A stretch of DNA of 64,000 nucleotides, taken from CAUPWF01 sp963515125 (GTDB taxonomy: Bacteria > Bacillota > Clostridia > Lachnospirales > Lachnospiraceae). Position numbers and translations under genes: made by a program. Below the pieces are notes generated by a model that had not been told where the DNA came from, searched no databases, and saw nothing but the letters and a program-made list of their open reading frames with translations. The stretch is taken from assembly GCA_052116865.1 (NCBI GenBank), contig JBQKKG010000015.1, forward strand, positions 3,980-67,979, given 5' to 3'. Shown here piece by piece: positions 1 to 9,332 of the stretch. Position 1 is the stretch's first letter. Every line of letters starts with the position of its first letter.

Positions 1-1276
1 TTCCATAATGTAAATGGCTACCTCTACTCATGTCCGCCTGATAAAATTCTTCTGTTGCATGTGTTAGTGCTTCTACTGAAAATCCGTTTCCTTCATCACT
101 GATTTGAAAGAGGAGATACTGCCCTTGCTCCCCTTCCTTTTTTTCCACTATAATATTCCAAACTATTGTTCCTCCTTTTGGAGAAAACTGTACCGCATTA
201 TCAAATAGATTCATAATCGCCCGCATAAGAGTTTCTGCTTCTATTATAATGTCATCTGGGAGTTCGGTTTTTTCCACTACAAGAGAAATATGCTTATCCT
301 TACAAAGGGCTTCTACATTTTGCTGTATTCGAAAAATAAATTCATCCGTTGCAACCTTCTTTTTTTCTTGTACACTCTTTTGGTCTTTTGTAATTTCTAT
401 AATCTGTGTTACATAGTTTTGCACCTGCATAGTACTATTTAAGATGGCCGATGTGTAGTCCTGTTGCTCCATATCCAAGCTGCTTTCTTGTAACAGTTGC
501 GCATTGCCATTGATAATAGTAAGTGGGGTTTTGATATCATGTGCCAGTGCAGACATCTGCTCTTTCTTCTGCAATTGTAACTTCCATTGTTCTGTTAATG
601 ATATCGCTAAATGTTCCTTTAACTCTCGCAAAGAATCTAAAACCTCATCAAATTCATTGACACCAGTTTGGGGAACTGTAAAGTCCAGATTTTTTTCTTT
701 GATTTGTTCTGCTACTTGCTGCATCACTGCAACGCGACTTCCGAGTTTTTTTGCATAATGCCCAATTACCAAACATACATCTAATACCAAAATAAGAATG
801 AACGTGATTAGAATTATCATCTCAACATTTGGAAATATTTTTTGCAATAAGCTTGACGCAAATCTGGCTTTAATTTCATAATGTATAATACAATTTTCCG
901 TATGTGTTTCTATCTTTTTATATTGATTTCTTCCTGAAGAGGAACTTGCCTTTACATCCTGTCCATTTAGCAGTTGCTCTGCATGTTTCAATTGCTCCGT
1001 TGACATCGTACTCTCTAGAAGGGTTCCATCCGTAGAAAAAAGAGCATACGTAACATTGCTTGGTATCTTTGTAATCTCTATCTGTCCACTTTTTTCTATC
1101 TGTTTTACCCATTGTTCCACTTGAATCTCATCCTCATTCGCAGGCTTGATGCCACCACTCATAGTCAAAAGACTCAGTAACGATATCCATAAGAGAAATG
1201 TAAAAACTAATGAGCCCGCAGTAACAACTAAAAATTGCCAAAAGAATCCTTTCAGGCTTTTTCTTTTTATCGCCAT
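1..1276 (-). CDS. Sensor histidine kinase, 3' end beyond window
   Basis: Membrane sensor kinase, partner of the response regulator whose stop overlaps its start (about 10 bases). The ATG at 1276 opens a frame that runs off the left edge, so roughly 425 codons are visible and the last part of the ATPase domain is missing. Two hydrophobic segments are seen near residues 10-38 and 148-168, enclosing an extracytoplasmic loop. The phosphoacceptor box reads ALAHDIKTPL near residue 244. The N box (NLFDNA) lies near residue 357 and a G1-type box (DEGNGF) follows. The operon order (ATPase, two permeases, regulator, kinase) resembles lantibiotic immunity sets and the C. difficile CprABC-CprRK system. 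That function is inferred from context. Confidence 0.85.
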   Translation of the reverse strand, partial: MAIKRKSLKGFFWQFLVVTAGSLVFTFLLWISLLSLLTMSGGIKPANEDEIQVEQWVKQIEKSGQIEITKIPSNVTYALFSTDGTLLESTMSTEQLKHAEQLLNGQDVKASSSSGRNQYKKIETHTENCIIHYEIKARFASSLLQKIFPNVEMIILITFILILVLDVCLVIGHYAKKLGSRVAVMQQVAEQIKEKNLDFTVPQTGVNEFDEVLDSLRELKEHLAISLTEQWKLQLQKKEQMSALAHDIKTPLTIINGNAQLLQESSLDMEQQDYTSAILNSTMQVQNYVTQIIEITKDQKSVQEKKKVATDEFIFRIQQNVEALCKDKHISLVVEKTELPDDIIIEAETLMRAIMNLFDNAVQFSPKGGTIVWNIIVEKKEGEQGQYLLFQISDEGNGFSVEALTHATEEFYQADMSRGSHLHYG

Positions 1277-1932
1277 CGATATCCAATCCCCCAAACAGTC
1301 TCTATCATCTGTGACTCTGCTCCTACCTCTAAAAATTTCTTACGGATATTCTTTATATGCTCAGTAATCGCTGATACATCACTTTCTCCCTCATATCCAA
1401 ATACATGCACATAAATCTGTTCTTTGGAATACACCTGACCAGGACTCCTTGCTAATAATTCACAAATTTCATATTCGCTCTTGGTAAAATAAATCCGCGT
1501 TTCATCTATTTGCACTTCCTTTTCTTTCAAAAAAAATCGAACCCCTGATGCCAACATACATTGATGTTTTTCCCGTTGTTCACGTCTGATATGAGCATTT
1601 ACTCGTGCACGCAATTCCACAATAGAAAACGGCTTTTTAATATAATCGTCTGCACCAACTGAAAATCCAAAATCAACATCCTCATCCAATGATTTTGCCG
1701 TCAAAAACACAATGGGACAATCTACATTTCCTCTTATTTTTTTGCAAATAGTATATCCGTCTATATCTTGCATCATAACATCCAAAAGAATTAAATCATA
1801 TTTGGATATTTGGTTTTCTTTTAGCTCTTCCATTGATTGTACACAAGTCACATCATGCCCATCTTTACGGAGTGTATTTCTAATTAGATTTAGAATTTCC
1901 TTTTCATCATCCACTGCTAAAATTTTTGACAT
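1267..1932 (-). CDS. OmpR-family response regulator of the lantibiotic-type ABC module
   Basis: A 221-residue two-domain regulator. The receiver domain has the acidic pair at residues 8-9, the phosphoacceptor Asp at 51 (LILLDVMM) and the Lys-Pro pair near 100 (YIKKPF). The C-terminal half is a winged-helix DNA-binding domain ending in the typical ETVWGIGYRWR. It follows the MutG-like permease by about 30 bases and overlaps the kinase start, so the pair is translationally coupled. Its likely target is the promoter of its own ABC operon, in answer to a peptide antibiotic. This is inferred from the arrangement, not from a seen operator. Confidence 0.9.
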   Translation of the reverse strand: MSKILAVDDEKEILNLIRNTLRKDGHDVTCVQSMEELKENQISKYDLILLDVMMQDIDGYTICKKIRGNVDCPIVFLTAKSLDEDVDFGFSVGADDYIKKPFSIVELRARVNAHIRREQREKHQCMLASGVRFFLKEKEVQIDETRIYFTKSEYEICELLARSPGQVYSKEQIYVHVFGYEGESDVSAITEHIKNIRKKFLEVGAESQMIETVWGIGYRWR

Positions 1933-1964
1933 ATATGAACTCCCCTACTTTCTTTCCACGCTTC

Positions 1965-2711
1965 TTATTCCTGTGCACTCCTTCCTTCCCAACGATACAC
2001 CCAGATGCTAATTCCTATGGTAAGAATTACTATCCAACCTAATACCTCTGGAAAAGCACTTATAATTTGTTTCCTATAGAACATTGCCTCCGTGTTTGTA
2101 TTCTTCCCGTATTCCAGCAAGGCAAGATATCCCATGATTCGCCCAGCCATACAATATGGCACCCACTTCCAAACATATTCTCCTAGTCCAGTAATCATCA
2201 CGATACCTATAATACTACCACAAACTGCAGTTAATATCGATATTACCTTTCCAAAATAAAGCGTTAAAAATAAATGAATTTCATAAATTATAAGATTGGT
2301 AACCCACAATGTAAGTATTATATTTACACTAAATAAAAATTCACAAGTACCGAACAAACATTTTTGAAATAGCATTACGGCAATCACTGCTGTCAAACTC
2401 CCCATAAAATAGTTTAATAAAAATTTTGCAAAAAAAATCCCCCATCTATTGGGATACATCAAAAATCTCTGAAATTGATTTTCTTGTTCCACTTCTACAC
2501 TTTTCCCAATCATTACTGCAATGCCAACTGGAAATGCAGCTGCTATTGCAAAATAGTAACTGGATACTTTTGAAACTATATCCCAGATAGAAATGCGATA
2601 ATAGGTTAAAAAAACTACGACTCCAATTACTGGTAGCAGTACATGAAACAAATAAAAAAACTGATGTTTCATTTTGATAACCTCAGAGCGCACGGCACGC
2701 AGTATCTCCAT
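1965..2711 (-). CDS. Lantibiotic-immunity-type ABC permease (MutG/SpaG-like)
   Basis: A 248-residue polytopic membrane protein with about six hydrophobic segments and a short basic N-terminus. Size and arrangement fit the second permease of three-component lantibiotic immunity exporters (EpiG/SpaG/MutG type). It starts one base after the stop of the first permease, so the two subunits are co-translated. With the ATPase it should form an exporter that expels or displaces cationic peptides at the membrane surface. No lantibiotic precursor or LanB/C/M enzyme is in view, which favours a resistance role over self-immunity. Confidence 0.75.
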   Translation of the reverse strand: MEILRAVRSEVIKMKHQFFYLFHVLLPVIGVVVFLTYYRISIWDIVSKVSSYYFAIAAAFPVGIAVMIGKSVEVEQENQFQRFLMYPNRWGIFFAKFLLNYFMGSLTAVIAVMLFQKCLFGTCEFLFSVNIILTLWVTNLIIYEIHLFLTLYFGKVISILTAVCGSIIGIVMITGLGEYVWKWVPYCMAGRIMGYLALLEYGKNTNTEAMFYRKQIISAFPEVLGWIVILTIGISIWVYRWEGRSAQE

Positions 2712-2712
2712 A

Positions 2713-3447
2713 CTATTTCACCTCCCGCTTAAAAAGTATAGCTGTCAAACATGTGGTAAGCACAAATAATAGGCTAGCTAATGCAATGGTGATTGCCACT
2801 ACTGTTGGTGATAGTAACAGCCACTCATACTCTTTGGTAACTGGAAGCCCATTTGGCATGTACCCAATTACATAACACATCAGACGATTGGTCCAGGCAA
2901 ATGGAACCAACCACCAGGAGGAGCGTGTTGCAAAGCAAAAAGAAAGAACAATTCCTACAATACTGACCATGAAAGGCACATAAAAATTTGTCTTTTTTGC
3001 GATCCAAAAATAAAGTGGAAATTGCCAAAGGTGTAAGATTCCCACTACAACTACCGCCAACAGCGTTCCTCCCACTCCATTCTCTACAGTTCCCTTCCAT
3101 CCTAGTGATACAAGGCTCACTCCTATTCCTAATGCAACTGCAGAAACCAACAGATACAATGCTGCCAGCAGGCATTTCCCCCACCAAGTTCTTCCAAAGT
3201 CTATGGGCATTATATAAACAGACATATAATTTAGCTTCTTCGCCTCTTTTTGATGAAATAGAGAGCCCATCAATGCAACCTGTATTGGGAAAAAAAATCC
3301 ATACCACCAATTCACCGCACACCCGTAAAAGTACATCGCATTTATTACAAAAGCAATCAACAACATGCTTAATGGGCATATCCAGATTATTTTTTTTGTT
3401 AATGTATGCTTGTATTTTAGATTTTCTCCTTTTAGTATTGTAAGCAT
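2713..3447 (-). CDS. Lantibiotic-immunity-type ABC permease (MutE/SpaE-like)
   Basis: A 244-residue integral membrane protein with about six transmembrane stretches, rich in Trp and Phe. It matches the size and hydropathy of the first permease subunit (EpiE/SpaE/MutE) of lantibiotic protection transporters. It begins directly after the ATPase stop at 3448 and is followed by the second permease with a one-base gap, so ATPase and both permeases are one translational unit. Assignment rests on architecture and operon order more than on a discrete motif. Confidence 0.75.
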   Translation of the reverse strand: MLTILKGENLKYKHTLTKKIIWICPLSMLLIAFVINAMYFYGCAVNWWYGFFFPIQVALMGSLFHQKEAKKLNYMSVYIMPIDFGRTWWGKCLLAALYLLVSAVALGIGVSLVSLGWKGTVENGVGGTLLAVVVVGILHLWQFPLYFWIAKKTNFYVPFMVSIVGIVLSFCFATRSSWWLVPFAWTNRLMCYVIGYMPNGLPVTKEYEWLLLSPTVVAITIALASLLFVLTTCLTAILFKREVK

Positions 3448-4155
3448 TTAGTACACCTCCTTATGGCTTTTTGCTACGATCTCCATAAAAAGTTCTTCCA
3501 AATCCTCTTTTGTGTCGATCCGATCTTGATATTCCAAGATACCACCTGTAATAATTCCAATATCATCTGCAACCTGTTGAACTTCTGATAAAATATGACT
3601 AGATAATATTACAGTAATTCCACTCTCTGCAAAAGAACGAATCAGTGCGCGAAGCTCTTGGATTCCAATGGGATCTAATCCATTTGTTGGTTCATCTAAG
3701 ATGAGTAATTGAGGATCATTTACAAGTGCAAGCGCTATTCCAAGTCGTTGTTTCATTCCTAGTGAAAATTCTTTCGCTTTTTTCTTTCCCGTACCTATTA
3801 AATCTACCTTATGCAACACTTCCTCAATACGCTCCTCCGAAATCCCTAGCAACGTCGTTTTTACCCGTAAGTTTTCTCTAGCAGTTAAGTTCTCATACAA
3901 CGGGGGATTTTCAATGAGTGCTGAGATAGACGTCAGATCTTTTCTGTTCCATGCCCGACCGCAATAAAATACCATACCACTTGTGGGTCTCCAGATACCA
4001 GTGAGCATCTTTAAAATAGAAGATTTACCTGCCCCATTTGGCCCTAATAATCCATAGACTGTATTTTTTCTAACCTTCAAATCCACCTGATTCACTATGT
4101 TAACCCCCTTAAATTCCTTGGTTAATCCTTTTGTCCTTACTATCAATTCTTCCAT
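3448..4155 (-). CDS. ABC transporter ATPase, lantibiotic protection type
   Basis: A 235-residue nucleotide-binding subunit. Walker A is GPNGAGKS near residue 40, the signature is FSLGMKQRLG near 130 and Walker B is LLILDEPTNGLDP near 150. A D-loop and an H-loop (SSHILSEVQQ) follow. It is the first gene of the transporter/two-component operon. Close relatives are SpaF/EpiF/MutF and the C. difficile CprA type. A ribosome site (AGGAGT) precedes the ATG. The promoter should lie in the 170 bases between here and the terminator of the next operon, but none is clear there. Confidence 0.9.
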   Translation of the reverse strand: MEELIVRTKGLTKEFKGVNIVNQVDLKVRKNTVYGLLGPNGAGKSSILKMLTGIWRPTSGMVFYCGRAWNRKDLTSISALIENPPLYENLTARENLRVKTTLLGISEERIEEVLHKVDLIGTGKKKAKEFSLGMKQRLGIALALVNDPQLLILDEPTNGLDPIGIQELRALIRSFAESGITVILSSHILSEVQQVADDIGIITGGILEYQDRIDTKEDLEELFMEIVAKSHKEVY

Positions 4156-4263
4156 ATGTTCTGAACTCCTTTTTCGTTGATAAGAACACTCTACGATACA
4201 ATTCTAAGGATTTTATAAGGTTTTAATATTTTTTATTCTAACGATTTTAACTGTGTCACACAT

Positions 4264-4300
4264 AAAAAAAGCAACCGAGATATTTACTTACCCCGATTGC
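4264..4300 (-). terminator. Intrinsic terminator of the FtsX/MacB-like operon
   Basis: On the minus strand GCAATCGGG pairs with CTCGGTTGC over nine base pairs (two G-T wobbles) around an 11-base loop, followed by seven T residues. It lies 25 bases downstream of the permease stop and insulates the lantibiotic-type operon that follows. Confidence 0.85.
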
Positions 4301-4324
4301 CAAAGTCGTTTTTTGTTGTAATCA

Positions 4325-6652
4325 TCATAAATCATTTATTGTATCAGTTACTGCCATTTTTTTAATCCTTTTGGATGGATAATATACGGCAAGTGCTGCT
4401 GATGCAAGGACTAGTATAATAATGATAAGGACCTCTATAATAGGTGCACTCCACACCGAACCGAAATGCGTTGTAATAAACTTTGTAAATAAGAAATAAT
4501 TTAATAGAAGCCCTACTGAAAATCCAATGACACAGCCCGATAAAACGTAGGTAAACACTTCCGTTGCTACCATCTTTGTAAGTTGTCGCACATCCATACC
4601 TACTGCACGCATGGCTCCATATTGCTTCATTCTTGCAGAGACACTCATGGAAGTGCTATTCATAATATTGAGTACCGTAATCATGGCAATAATCATCAAG
4701 AAACTATATACAATTAATCTAAATGACCAATACGTTGCATTAGACGCTCTATTGCTTTCCCGAAGATCTGAAAATATATTATCATGACCAGCTAATGCTT
4801 TGATTGTAGTTATATCCCCATCTACTGGATTCCTTTTCAGTTTCACACCGACGAATGCATAGCGATGCTCCCCAGTTAATTGGGTAAAAACCTTTTCCGA
4901 GCAAATGATAGTGATCCCTTCCGAAAACACTCCGTCTGATAGTGTTCCTGCAACGGTCAATTCTGTACCATTCACATTTATTTTATCGTTGACTTTTAAT
5001 GGGTTATCCTTATTATTAATCGTGAGTACATACGCTCCATCCTGACTCACCCTTGAAACATTTCCATCTACGACACTCTTTTTAGCACAACTTAACATAT
5101 ACTCATCGTAAGAAACTATATCAACACTAGTAACTCCTTTGTTACTAGACACAGGGACCGAACCAGCATACATATTGCCAAAAGTTTGTTGTACACTTGA
5201 TAATTTTCCCATCTCATCTACTAATTCTTTGTCTATCGAACAGGCATTACTGTACCCATTAATAGAAATATCTGGCTGCCAAGGCCTTATAGATGGTAAG
5301 ATGGATTTCACCAGATCAAGTCCCGTAGAAAAACATAATATTAAAATAATACTAAGTGCAAATGAGCCTGTCATAAGAACCAGATTTCTCTTTGCAGATA
5401 CTGCATGCTGAATACCAAGTACTGTTTCAATTTTTGCAAGTTGTGCATTTACTTTATGATTTGCTATTTTCTTATGTTGTGTATTCCCTGAGATTGCTGC
5501 AACTGGCGAGAGCTTCGCTGCGTGTTTCGCAGGAGCTTGTGCAGCTAACAACACCGTCACAATCCCAACAATGGCTCCACTGATCATTCCAATCATACTA
5601 ATGCCCCATAGTGGAATATCTGCAAATTCACCACCTATGCCAAAATGCATAAACGCACATAGCCCCCAAGTAACCAATGTTCCCAGAACAATACCTATTG
5701 GAATCGCGGTCTTACACCAGTTCAGTGCTTCAAGCCTTACAAATTTTATAATTTGTTGCTTACTCGCGCCTATACAACGCATCATTCCAAAAAACTTTGT
5801 TCGCTGCGCTACATTGCTATTTATGCTACTTGAGATCATGAGCACTCCAGCAATTAATATTAGAAAGAACAGCAGTATTGCAATGGAATAAAAGTTTTTC
5901 ATTGTGGTATTTTGGCTGAATCCCATCGTGCTTAATAGACCTGTATTCTCAATAATATTTTGATCTGTTAGGTCATATTGCTCTTTTATATTTTGAATCG
6001 CCTTGCTTATATTGGTATGATTCTTAAATTGAACATAATATGCCTGCGTAATTTTCTTGCTGCTGTCTAACTTACATATCTTTATAAATGCCTGTGGATT
6101 AACAAAGGCACTAATTACATAATTCTGATTTGCATATATTGTATCGATCTCTCCAAATCCAGACACATTAAAATCCATACTTCCCGCCGGTGTATTAACG
6201 GTGACAGAATCGCCAATTTTAATCCCCCATACACTTTTTGCATTGGAACTAAGCATAATTTCCTTATCATGAACGGGATAGGTTCCTTCTTTTAATCCAT
6301 TCATGATTTCTGTCATAAATATGTTGTCTGTCCCACTCAGAACCGCTTTTTTATCATTAATATAATACGGTTCTTCCGTGTCTTCATTTAGAACAGCATG
6401 CCATGATATATTTGCAACATCAGACTGTAATTTTATTTGTTTTGCGGAGCTTTCTAATAAATGTTCTATTTTAATATGCCAATTTCCCTGTTTATTAATC
6501 TGCCTTATTTTTTCCATTCTCACACTCATGTCAGCCAAACTGAAAACAGTCGTAACTAGAAATACCGCGATAATAATGCAGACAAGCGTCATACGATTTT
6601 GTCGTTTATGAACTTTAGAAGAAATCGGAATGAGACTTAGATAACTTTTCAT
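4325..6652 (-). CDS. FtsX-domain ABC permease (MacB/BceB-like)
   Basis: A 775-residue permease with an N-terminal transmembrane helix (residues about 25-48), a large extracytoplasmic domain, a central three-helix FtsX block, a second extracytoplasmic region and a C-terminal FtsX block. The two FtsX modules carry the typical MMRCIGASKQQI and GAMRAVGMDVRQL cytoplasmic loops. I place the start at the ATG at 6652, eight bases after GGGGAGG. A GTG three codons earlier is also open. It overlaps the ATPase stop by a few bases. With the upstream ATPase, kinase and regulator it forms a four-gene module of the kind that senses and exports antimicrobial peptides. The exact substrate cannot be read from sequence. 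Confidence 0.85.
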   Translation of the reverse strand: MKSYLSLIPISSKVHKRQNRMTLVCIIIAVFLVTTVFSLADMSVRMEKIRQINKQGNWHIKIEHLLESSAKQIKLQSDVANISWHAVLNEDTEEPYYINDKKAVLSGTDNIFMTEIMNGLKEGTYPVHDKEIMLSSNAKSVWGIKIGDSVTVNTPAGSMDFNVSGFGEIDTIYANQNYVISAFVNPQAFIKICKLDSSKKITQAYYVQFKNHTNISKAIQNIKEQYDLTDQNIIENTGLLSTMGFSQNTTMKNFYSIAILLFFLILIAGVLMISSSINSNVAQRTKFFGMMRCIGASKQQIIKFVRLEALNWCKTAIPIGIVLGTLVTWGLCAFMHFGIGGEFADIPLWGISMIGMISGAIVGIVTVLLAAQAPAKHAAKLSPVAAISGNTQHKKIANHKVNAQLAKIETVLGIQHAVSAKRNLVLMTGSFALSIILILCFSTGLDLVKSILPSIRPWQPDISINGYSNACSIDKELVDEMGKLSSVQQTFGNMYAGSVPVSSNKGVTSVDIVSYDEYMLSCAKKSVVDGNVSRVSQDGAYVLTINNKDNPLKVNDKINVNGTELTVAGTLSDGVFSEGITIICSEKVFTQLTGEHRYAFVGVKLKRNPVDGDITTIKALAGHDNIFSDLRESNRASNATYWSFRLIVYSFLMIIAMITVLNIMNSTSMSVSARMKQYGAMRAVGMDVRQLTKMVATEVFTYVLSGCVIGFSVGLLLNYFLFTKFITTHFGSVWSAPIIEVLIIIILVLASAALAVYYPSKRIKKMAVTDTINDL

Positions 6653-7341
6653 TCCCTGCACCTCCCCAAATCAGTCACGACACCATCTGTTACTTGCATC
6701 ACTCGATCTGCAATCTGTGCAATTCCACGATTATGAGTAATCATAATAATTGTTTGTTCATACTTCCTTGAGGTCTCTTTTAACAAGGCTATCACTTCTC
6801 TACTATTTTGTGAGTCAAGATTGCCTGTAGGCTCATCTGCTAGAATTAGGGATGGTCGAGTAATTAACGCACGTCCAATTGCAACCCTTTGCTGTTGTCC
6901 ACCCGACAATTGACTAGGTAGATGATGTCGGCGTTCTTTCAAATTAAGCACCGTTAATAACTCTTCTAAGTATTTTTTATCCGGTTTTTGATAATCAAGC
7001 AACACAGGAAACATCATATTTTGTTCTACAGTCAGTTCTGGAATTAAATTAAATGCCTGAAATATAAACCCAATATTTCTACGGCGAAAGATTGTGAGTT
7101 TCCTTTCTTTCATCGTAAACGTATCATTTCCATCTATAAAAACCTTCCCAGAACTAGGAGTATCCAGTGCTCCTAACATATTAAGCAATGTGCTTTTACC
7201 CGATCCCGACTCTCCAACTACTGCAACAAATTCACCTTTTGGAACAGTAAAACTCACATTTTTTAACGCCTGTACTGCCGTCTCCCCACTTCCATAAATC
7301 TTACATATTGATTTTACTTCTAATAAGTTCAATGTATCCAC
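6649..7341 (-). CDS. ABC transporter ATPase, MacB/BceA/LolD type
   Basis: A 230-residue ATPase of the MacB/LolD/BceA class, which works with FtsX-type permeases. Walker A is GESGSGKS near residue 43, the signature LSGGQQQRVAIGRAL near 143, and Walker B LILADEPTGNLD near 163. A GTG at 7341 and a TTG at 7332 are both open. The TTG has the better-spaced AGGTGG and may be the true start. A 66-base gap separates it from the kinase gene and contains a repeat that may be the regulator's binding site. Confidence 0.9.
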   Translation of the reverse strand: MDTLNLLEVKSICKIYGSGETAVQALKNVSFTVPKGEFVAVVGESGSGKSTLLNMLGALDTPSSGKVFIDGNDTFTMKERKLTIFRRRNIGFIFQAFNLIPELTVEQNMMFPVLLDYQKPDKKYLEELLTVLNLKERRHHLPSQLSGGQQQRVAIGRALITRPSLILADEPTGNLDSQNSREVIALLKETSRKYEQTIIMITHNRGIAQIADRVMQVTDGVVTDLGRCRE

Positions 7342-7384
7342 CTCTTTCTTAAATTTAACTGTAGTAATAGAATACCTTACCTAG

Positions 7385-7422
7385 CCTACAGTGAGATGAC
7401 TATTCACCTACAATTTTGTAGG
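7385..7422. promoter_or_regulatory. Repeat motif between kinase and transporter genes, possible operator
   Basis: The hexamer CCTACA occurs at 7385 and again 22 bases later at 7407. The second copy is also one arm of an inverted repeat with TTGTAGG at 7416-7422, which contains the kinase stop codon. A repeat spaced about two helical turns upstream of the transporter genes is the usual form of an OmpR-type regulator site. Binding by the regulator encoded at 8454-9140 is inferred only. Confidence 0.35.
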
Positions 7423-8445
7423 AATCAAAAAACTTATGATAAATGTTGTTTCAAGTCCCAATTTACTATCCACTTCAATACTGCCATTATGCGATTCGAT
7501 AATAGATTTTGCTAGTGAAAGGCCTAGTCCAATCCCTTGAGTATCCTTCGAATAACGACTACGGTAGAACCTTTTAAAAATAAACGGCAAATCCTCAGGA
7601 TGAATCCCCTTCCCATTGTCCTTGATCATAATCTGAATGACCGATGCGAACTGCTTCCATTCAATCATAATTCGCTCTCCTTGCATGGTATGATCCATAG
7701 CATTTTTAACGATATTATCAATGGCTTCCACCAACCAATGAGGATCACAGAATAACATGATATCCGGATTACCTTTCAAACACATTTCCTTCCCTTCCTG
7801 CTCTGCACGATATAAAAAATGTTTTTCCACAGCATTCATAACATTTGATAAGTCTTCCATTTTTTTATCTAGGATTATTGTACCCGCATCTAACTTTGCC
7901 ATCTTTAATAAATTTTGTACTAGCGTCTCGATTCTATGAAGTTCTTGCTCCGATAATTTTATAAACTTTTCTATGATGGCAAAGTCATCCATCCCTTCCT
8001 GCATAATACCATTATATATATTAAGTGCAGCCAAGGGAGTTTTCAGCTGATGAGAAATATCTGAAATGGTATGTTTCAAAGATTCTTTGGCCTTCCATTC
8101 ATTTTCTGCATGAGCATTTAAAATGGCTGCCAGTGAATTCACTTTATGAAACATTTTATATAACTCGCCCTCTTCATTGCACTCAATACGAGCATCTTGA
8201 TTCCCCGAGATATACTCTGTAATCTGCACTGTTGCCTTTTGCATAATTCTATTTTGTTCATCCAGATATCTATATAAAAAAAAGAGAATTACCAGCACCA
8301 TGCATAACGCACACAAACATATAACAAGTGCCGAATATTTCAAAGGTACACTCATAATTACAGCCGAAATTATGAGAAACACCAAAATACTAATTATGAT
8401 TTTTCGAAATAGCAATTTAATCTTATCATCTTCTAATATGTTCAT
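7408..8445 (-). CDS. Sensor histidine kinase of the FtsX/MacB-like module
   Basis: A 345-residue kinase with two closely spaced membrane helices in the first 65 residues and almost no extracytoplasmic loop. That is typical of intramembrane-sensing kinases, which take their signal from a partner transporter. A HAMP-like linker leads to the H box (ISHQLKTPL), an N box (NIVKNAMDH), G1 (DNGKGIHPED), an F box and G2 (GIGLGLSLAKSI). The start is placed at the ATG at 8445, after GAGGTG. The longer frame to 8472 has no ribosome site and would overlap the regulator stop. Confidence 0.9.
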   Translation of the reverse strand: MNILEDDKIKLLFRKIIISILVFLIISAVIMSVPLKYSALVICLCALCMVLVILFFLYRYLDEQNRIMQKATVQITEYISGNQDARIECNEEGELYKMFHKVNSLAAILNAHAENEWKAKESLKHTISDISHQLKTPLAALNIYNGIMQEGMDDFAIIEKFIKLSEQELHRIETLVQNLLKMAKLDAGTIILDKKMEDLSNVMNAVEKHFLYRAEQEGKEMCLKGNPDIMLFCDPHWLVEAIDNIVKNAMDHTMQGERIMIEWKQFASVIQIMIKDNGKGIHPEDLPFIFKRFYRSRYSKDTQGIGLGLSLAKSIIESHNGSIEVDSKLGLETTFIISFLIPTKL

Positions 8446-8453
8446 GATACACC

Positions 8454-9140
8454 TCAATCTGTAGAATTCCATTTATACCCCATACCTCGAACCGTTACTA
8501 TTCTTTTGGGATGATTTGGATCTTCTTCCATTTTCATACGCAATCTACGGATGTATACAGTAAGTGTATTACTATCAACATAATGCTCATCGCAATCCCA
8601 TAATTTACTTAATATTTGTTCTGCCGAAAGCACAATATCACCATGTTCCATGAATAGGCGCAATAATTTATATTCACCTGCTGTTAATTCGACTTGTTCT
8701 CCTTTTTTGTATACTTCTCCTTTTAATAGATCCACCTTAATATTATTTGAAATTAATTCTGTGTCAACTTGATTAAATTTATGACTTCTGCGAAGCAAAG
8801 CATTGATTCTGGACATAAATATAGCCAACTTAAAAGGCTTCGTAATATAGTCATCTCCGCCTATGTCAAGTCCCATAATAACATCGGTCTCTTCATCCGC
8901 TGCAGTAAGAAACATAATAGGTACCTGTGATGTCTCTCGTATCTTCTTGCAAACGTCAAACCCTGACCCATCCGGAAGTGATACATCTAAAATTACTAAA
9001 TCATATCTATCATGAGACCAAAAGGAATCAGCCTCACACTGTGTACGTGCTATATTTAATTCATACCCTTGCTTTTCTATTGCAAAGGACAACCCATTTA
9101 TCAAACTCAAATCATCTTCAACTAATAAAATTCGTTCCAT
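8454..9140 (-). CDS. OmpR-family response regulator
   Basis: A 228-residue receiver/winged-helix regulator. The phosphoacceptor Asp is residue 52 (LVILDVSLPDG), the acidic pair is at 9-10 and the Lys is in the YITKPF motif. The C-terminus ends with the family's RGMGYKW motif. It leads the four-gene operon: regulator, kinase, ATPase, permease. It starts after an AAGGAA ribosome site. A TATAAT box at 9172-9177 with TTAACT 17 bases upstream is a plausible promoter on this strand. Confidence 0.92.
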   Translation of the reverse strand: MERILLVEDDLSLINGLSFAIEKQGYELNIARTQCEADSFWSHDRYDLVILDVSLPDGSGFDVCKKIRETSQVPIMFLTAADEETDVIMGLDIGGDDYITKPFKLAIFMSRINALLRRSHKFNQVDTELISNNIKVDLLKGEVYKKGEQVELTAGEYKLLRLFMEHGDIVLSAEQILSKLWDCDEHYVDSNTLTVYIRRLRMKMEEDPNHPKRIVTVRGMGYKWNSTD

Positions 9141-9171
9141 ATCTTTTCCTTTCTAAATCATTTTCTCTTCT

Positions 9172-9200
9172 ATTATAACAGACAAACATATATTAGTTAA
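9172..9200 (-). promoter_or_regulatory. Probable promoter of the regulator-kinase-transporter operon
   Basis: On the minus strand TTAACT (9195-9200) and TATAAT (9172-9177) are separated by 17 bases. The -10 box is perfect and the -35 box is moderate. It lies about 30 bases upstream of the response-regulator start. Confidence 0.45.
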
Positions 9201-9332
9201 AAATTTATTGTAATAAGGGCTACTACTATTGGTGATAGAACAACTACTTATTAGTAAAAGCCATGATAAAATGCACATTGTTATAAAAAGCTAATATATT
9301 GTTATATAAAGAAGCAAGTGGAGATGATACAA

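Noticed and set aside
2825..3379. A 184-codon frame overlapping the MutE-like permease
   Set aside because: Out-of-frame shadow of a real gene: Cys-rich, no hydropathy pattern of a known protein, and inside a better-supported frame.
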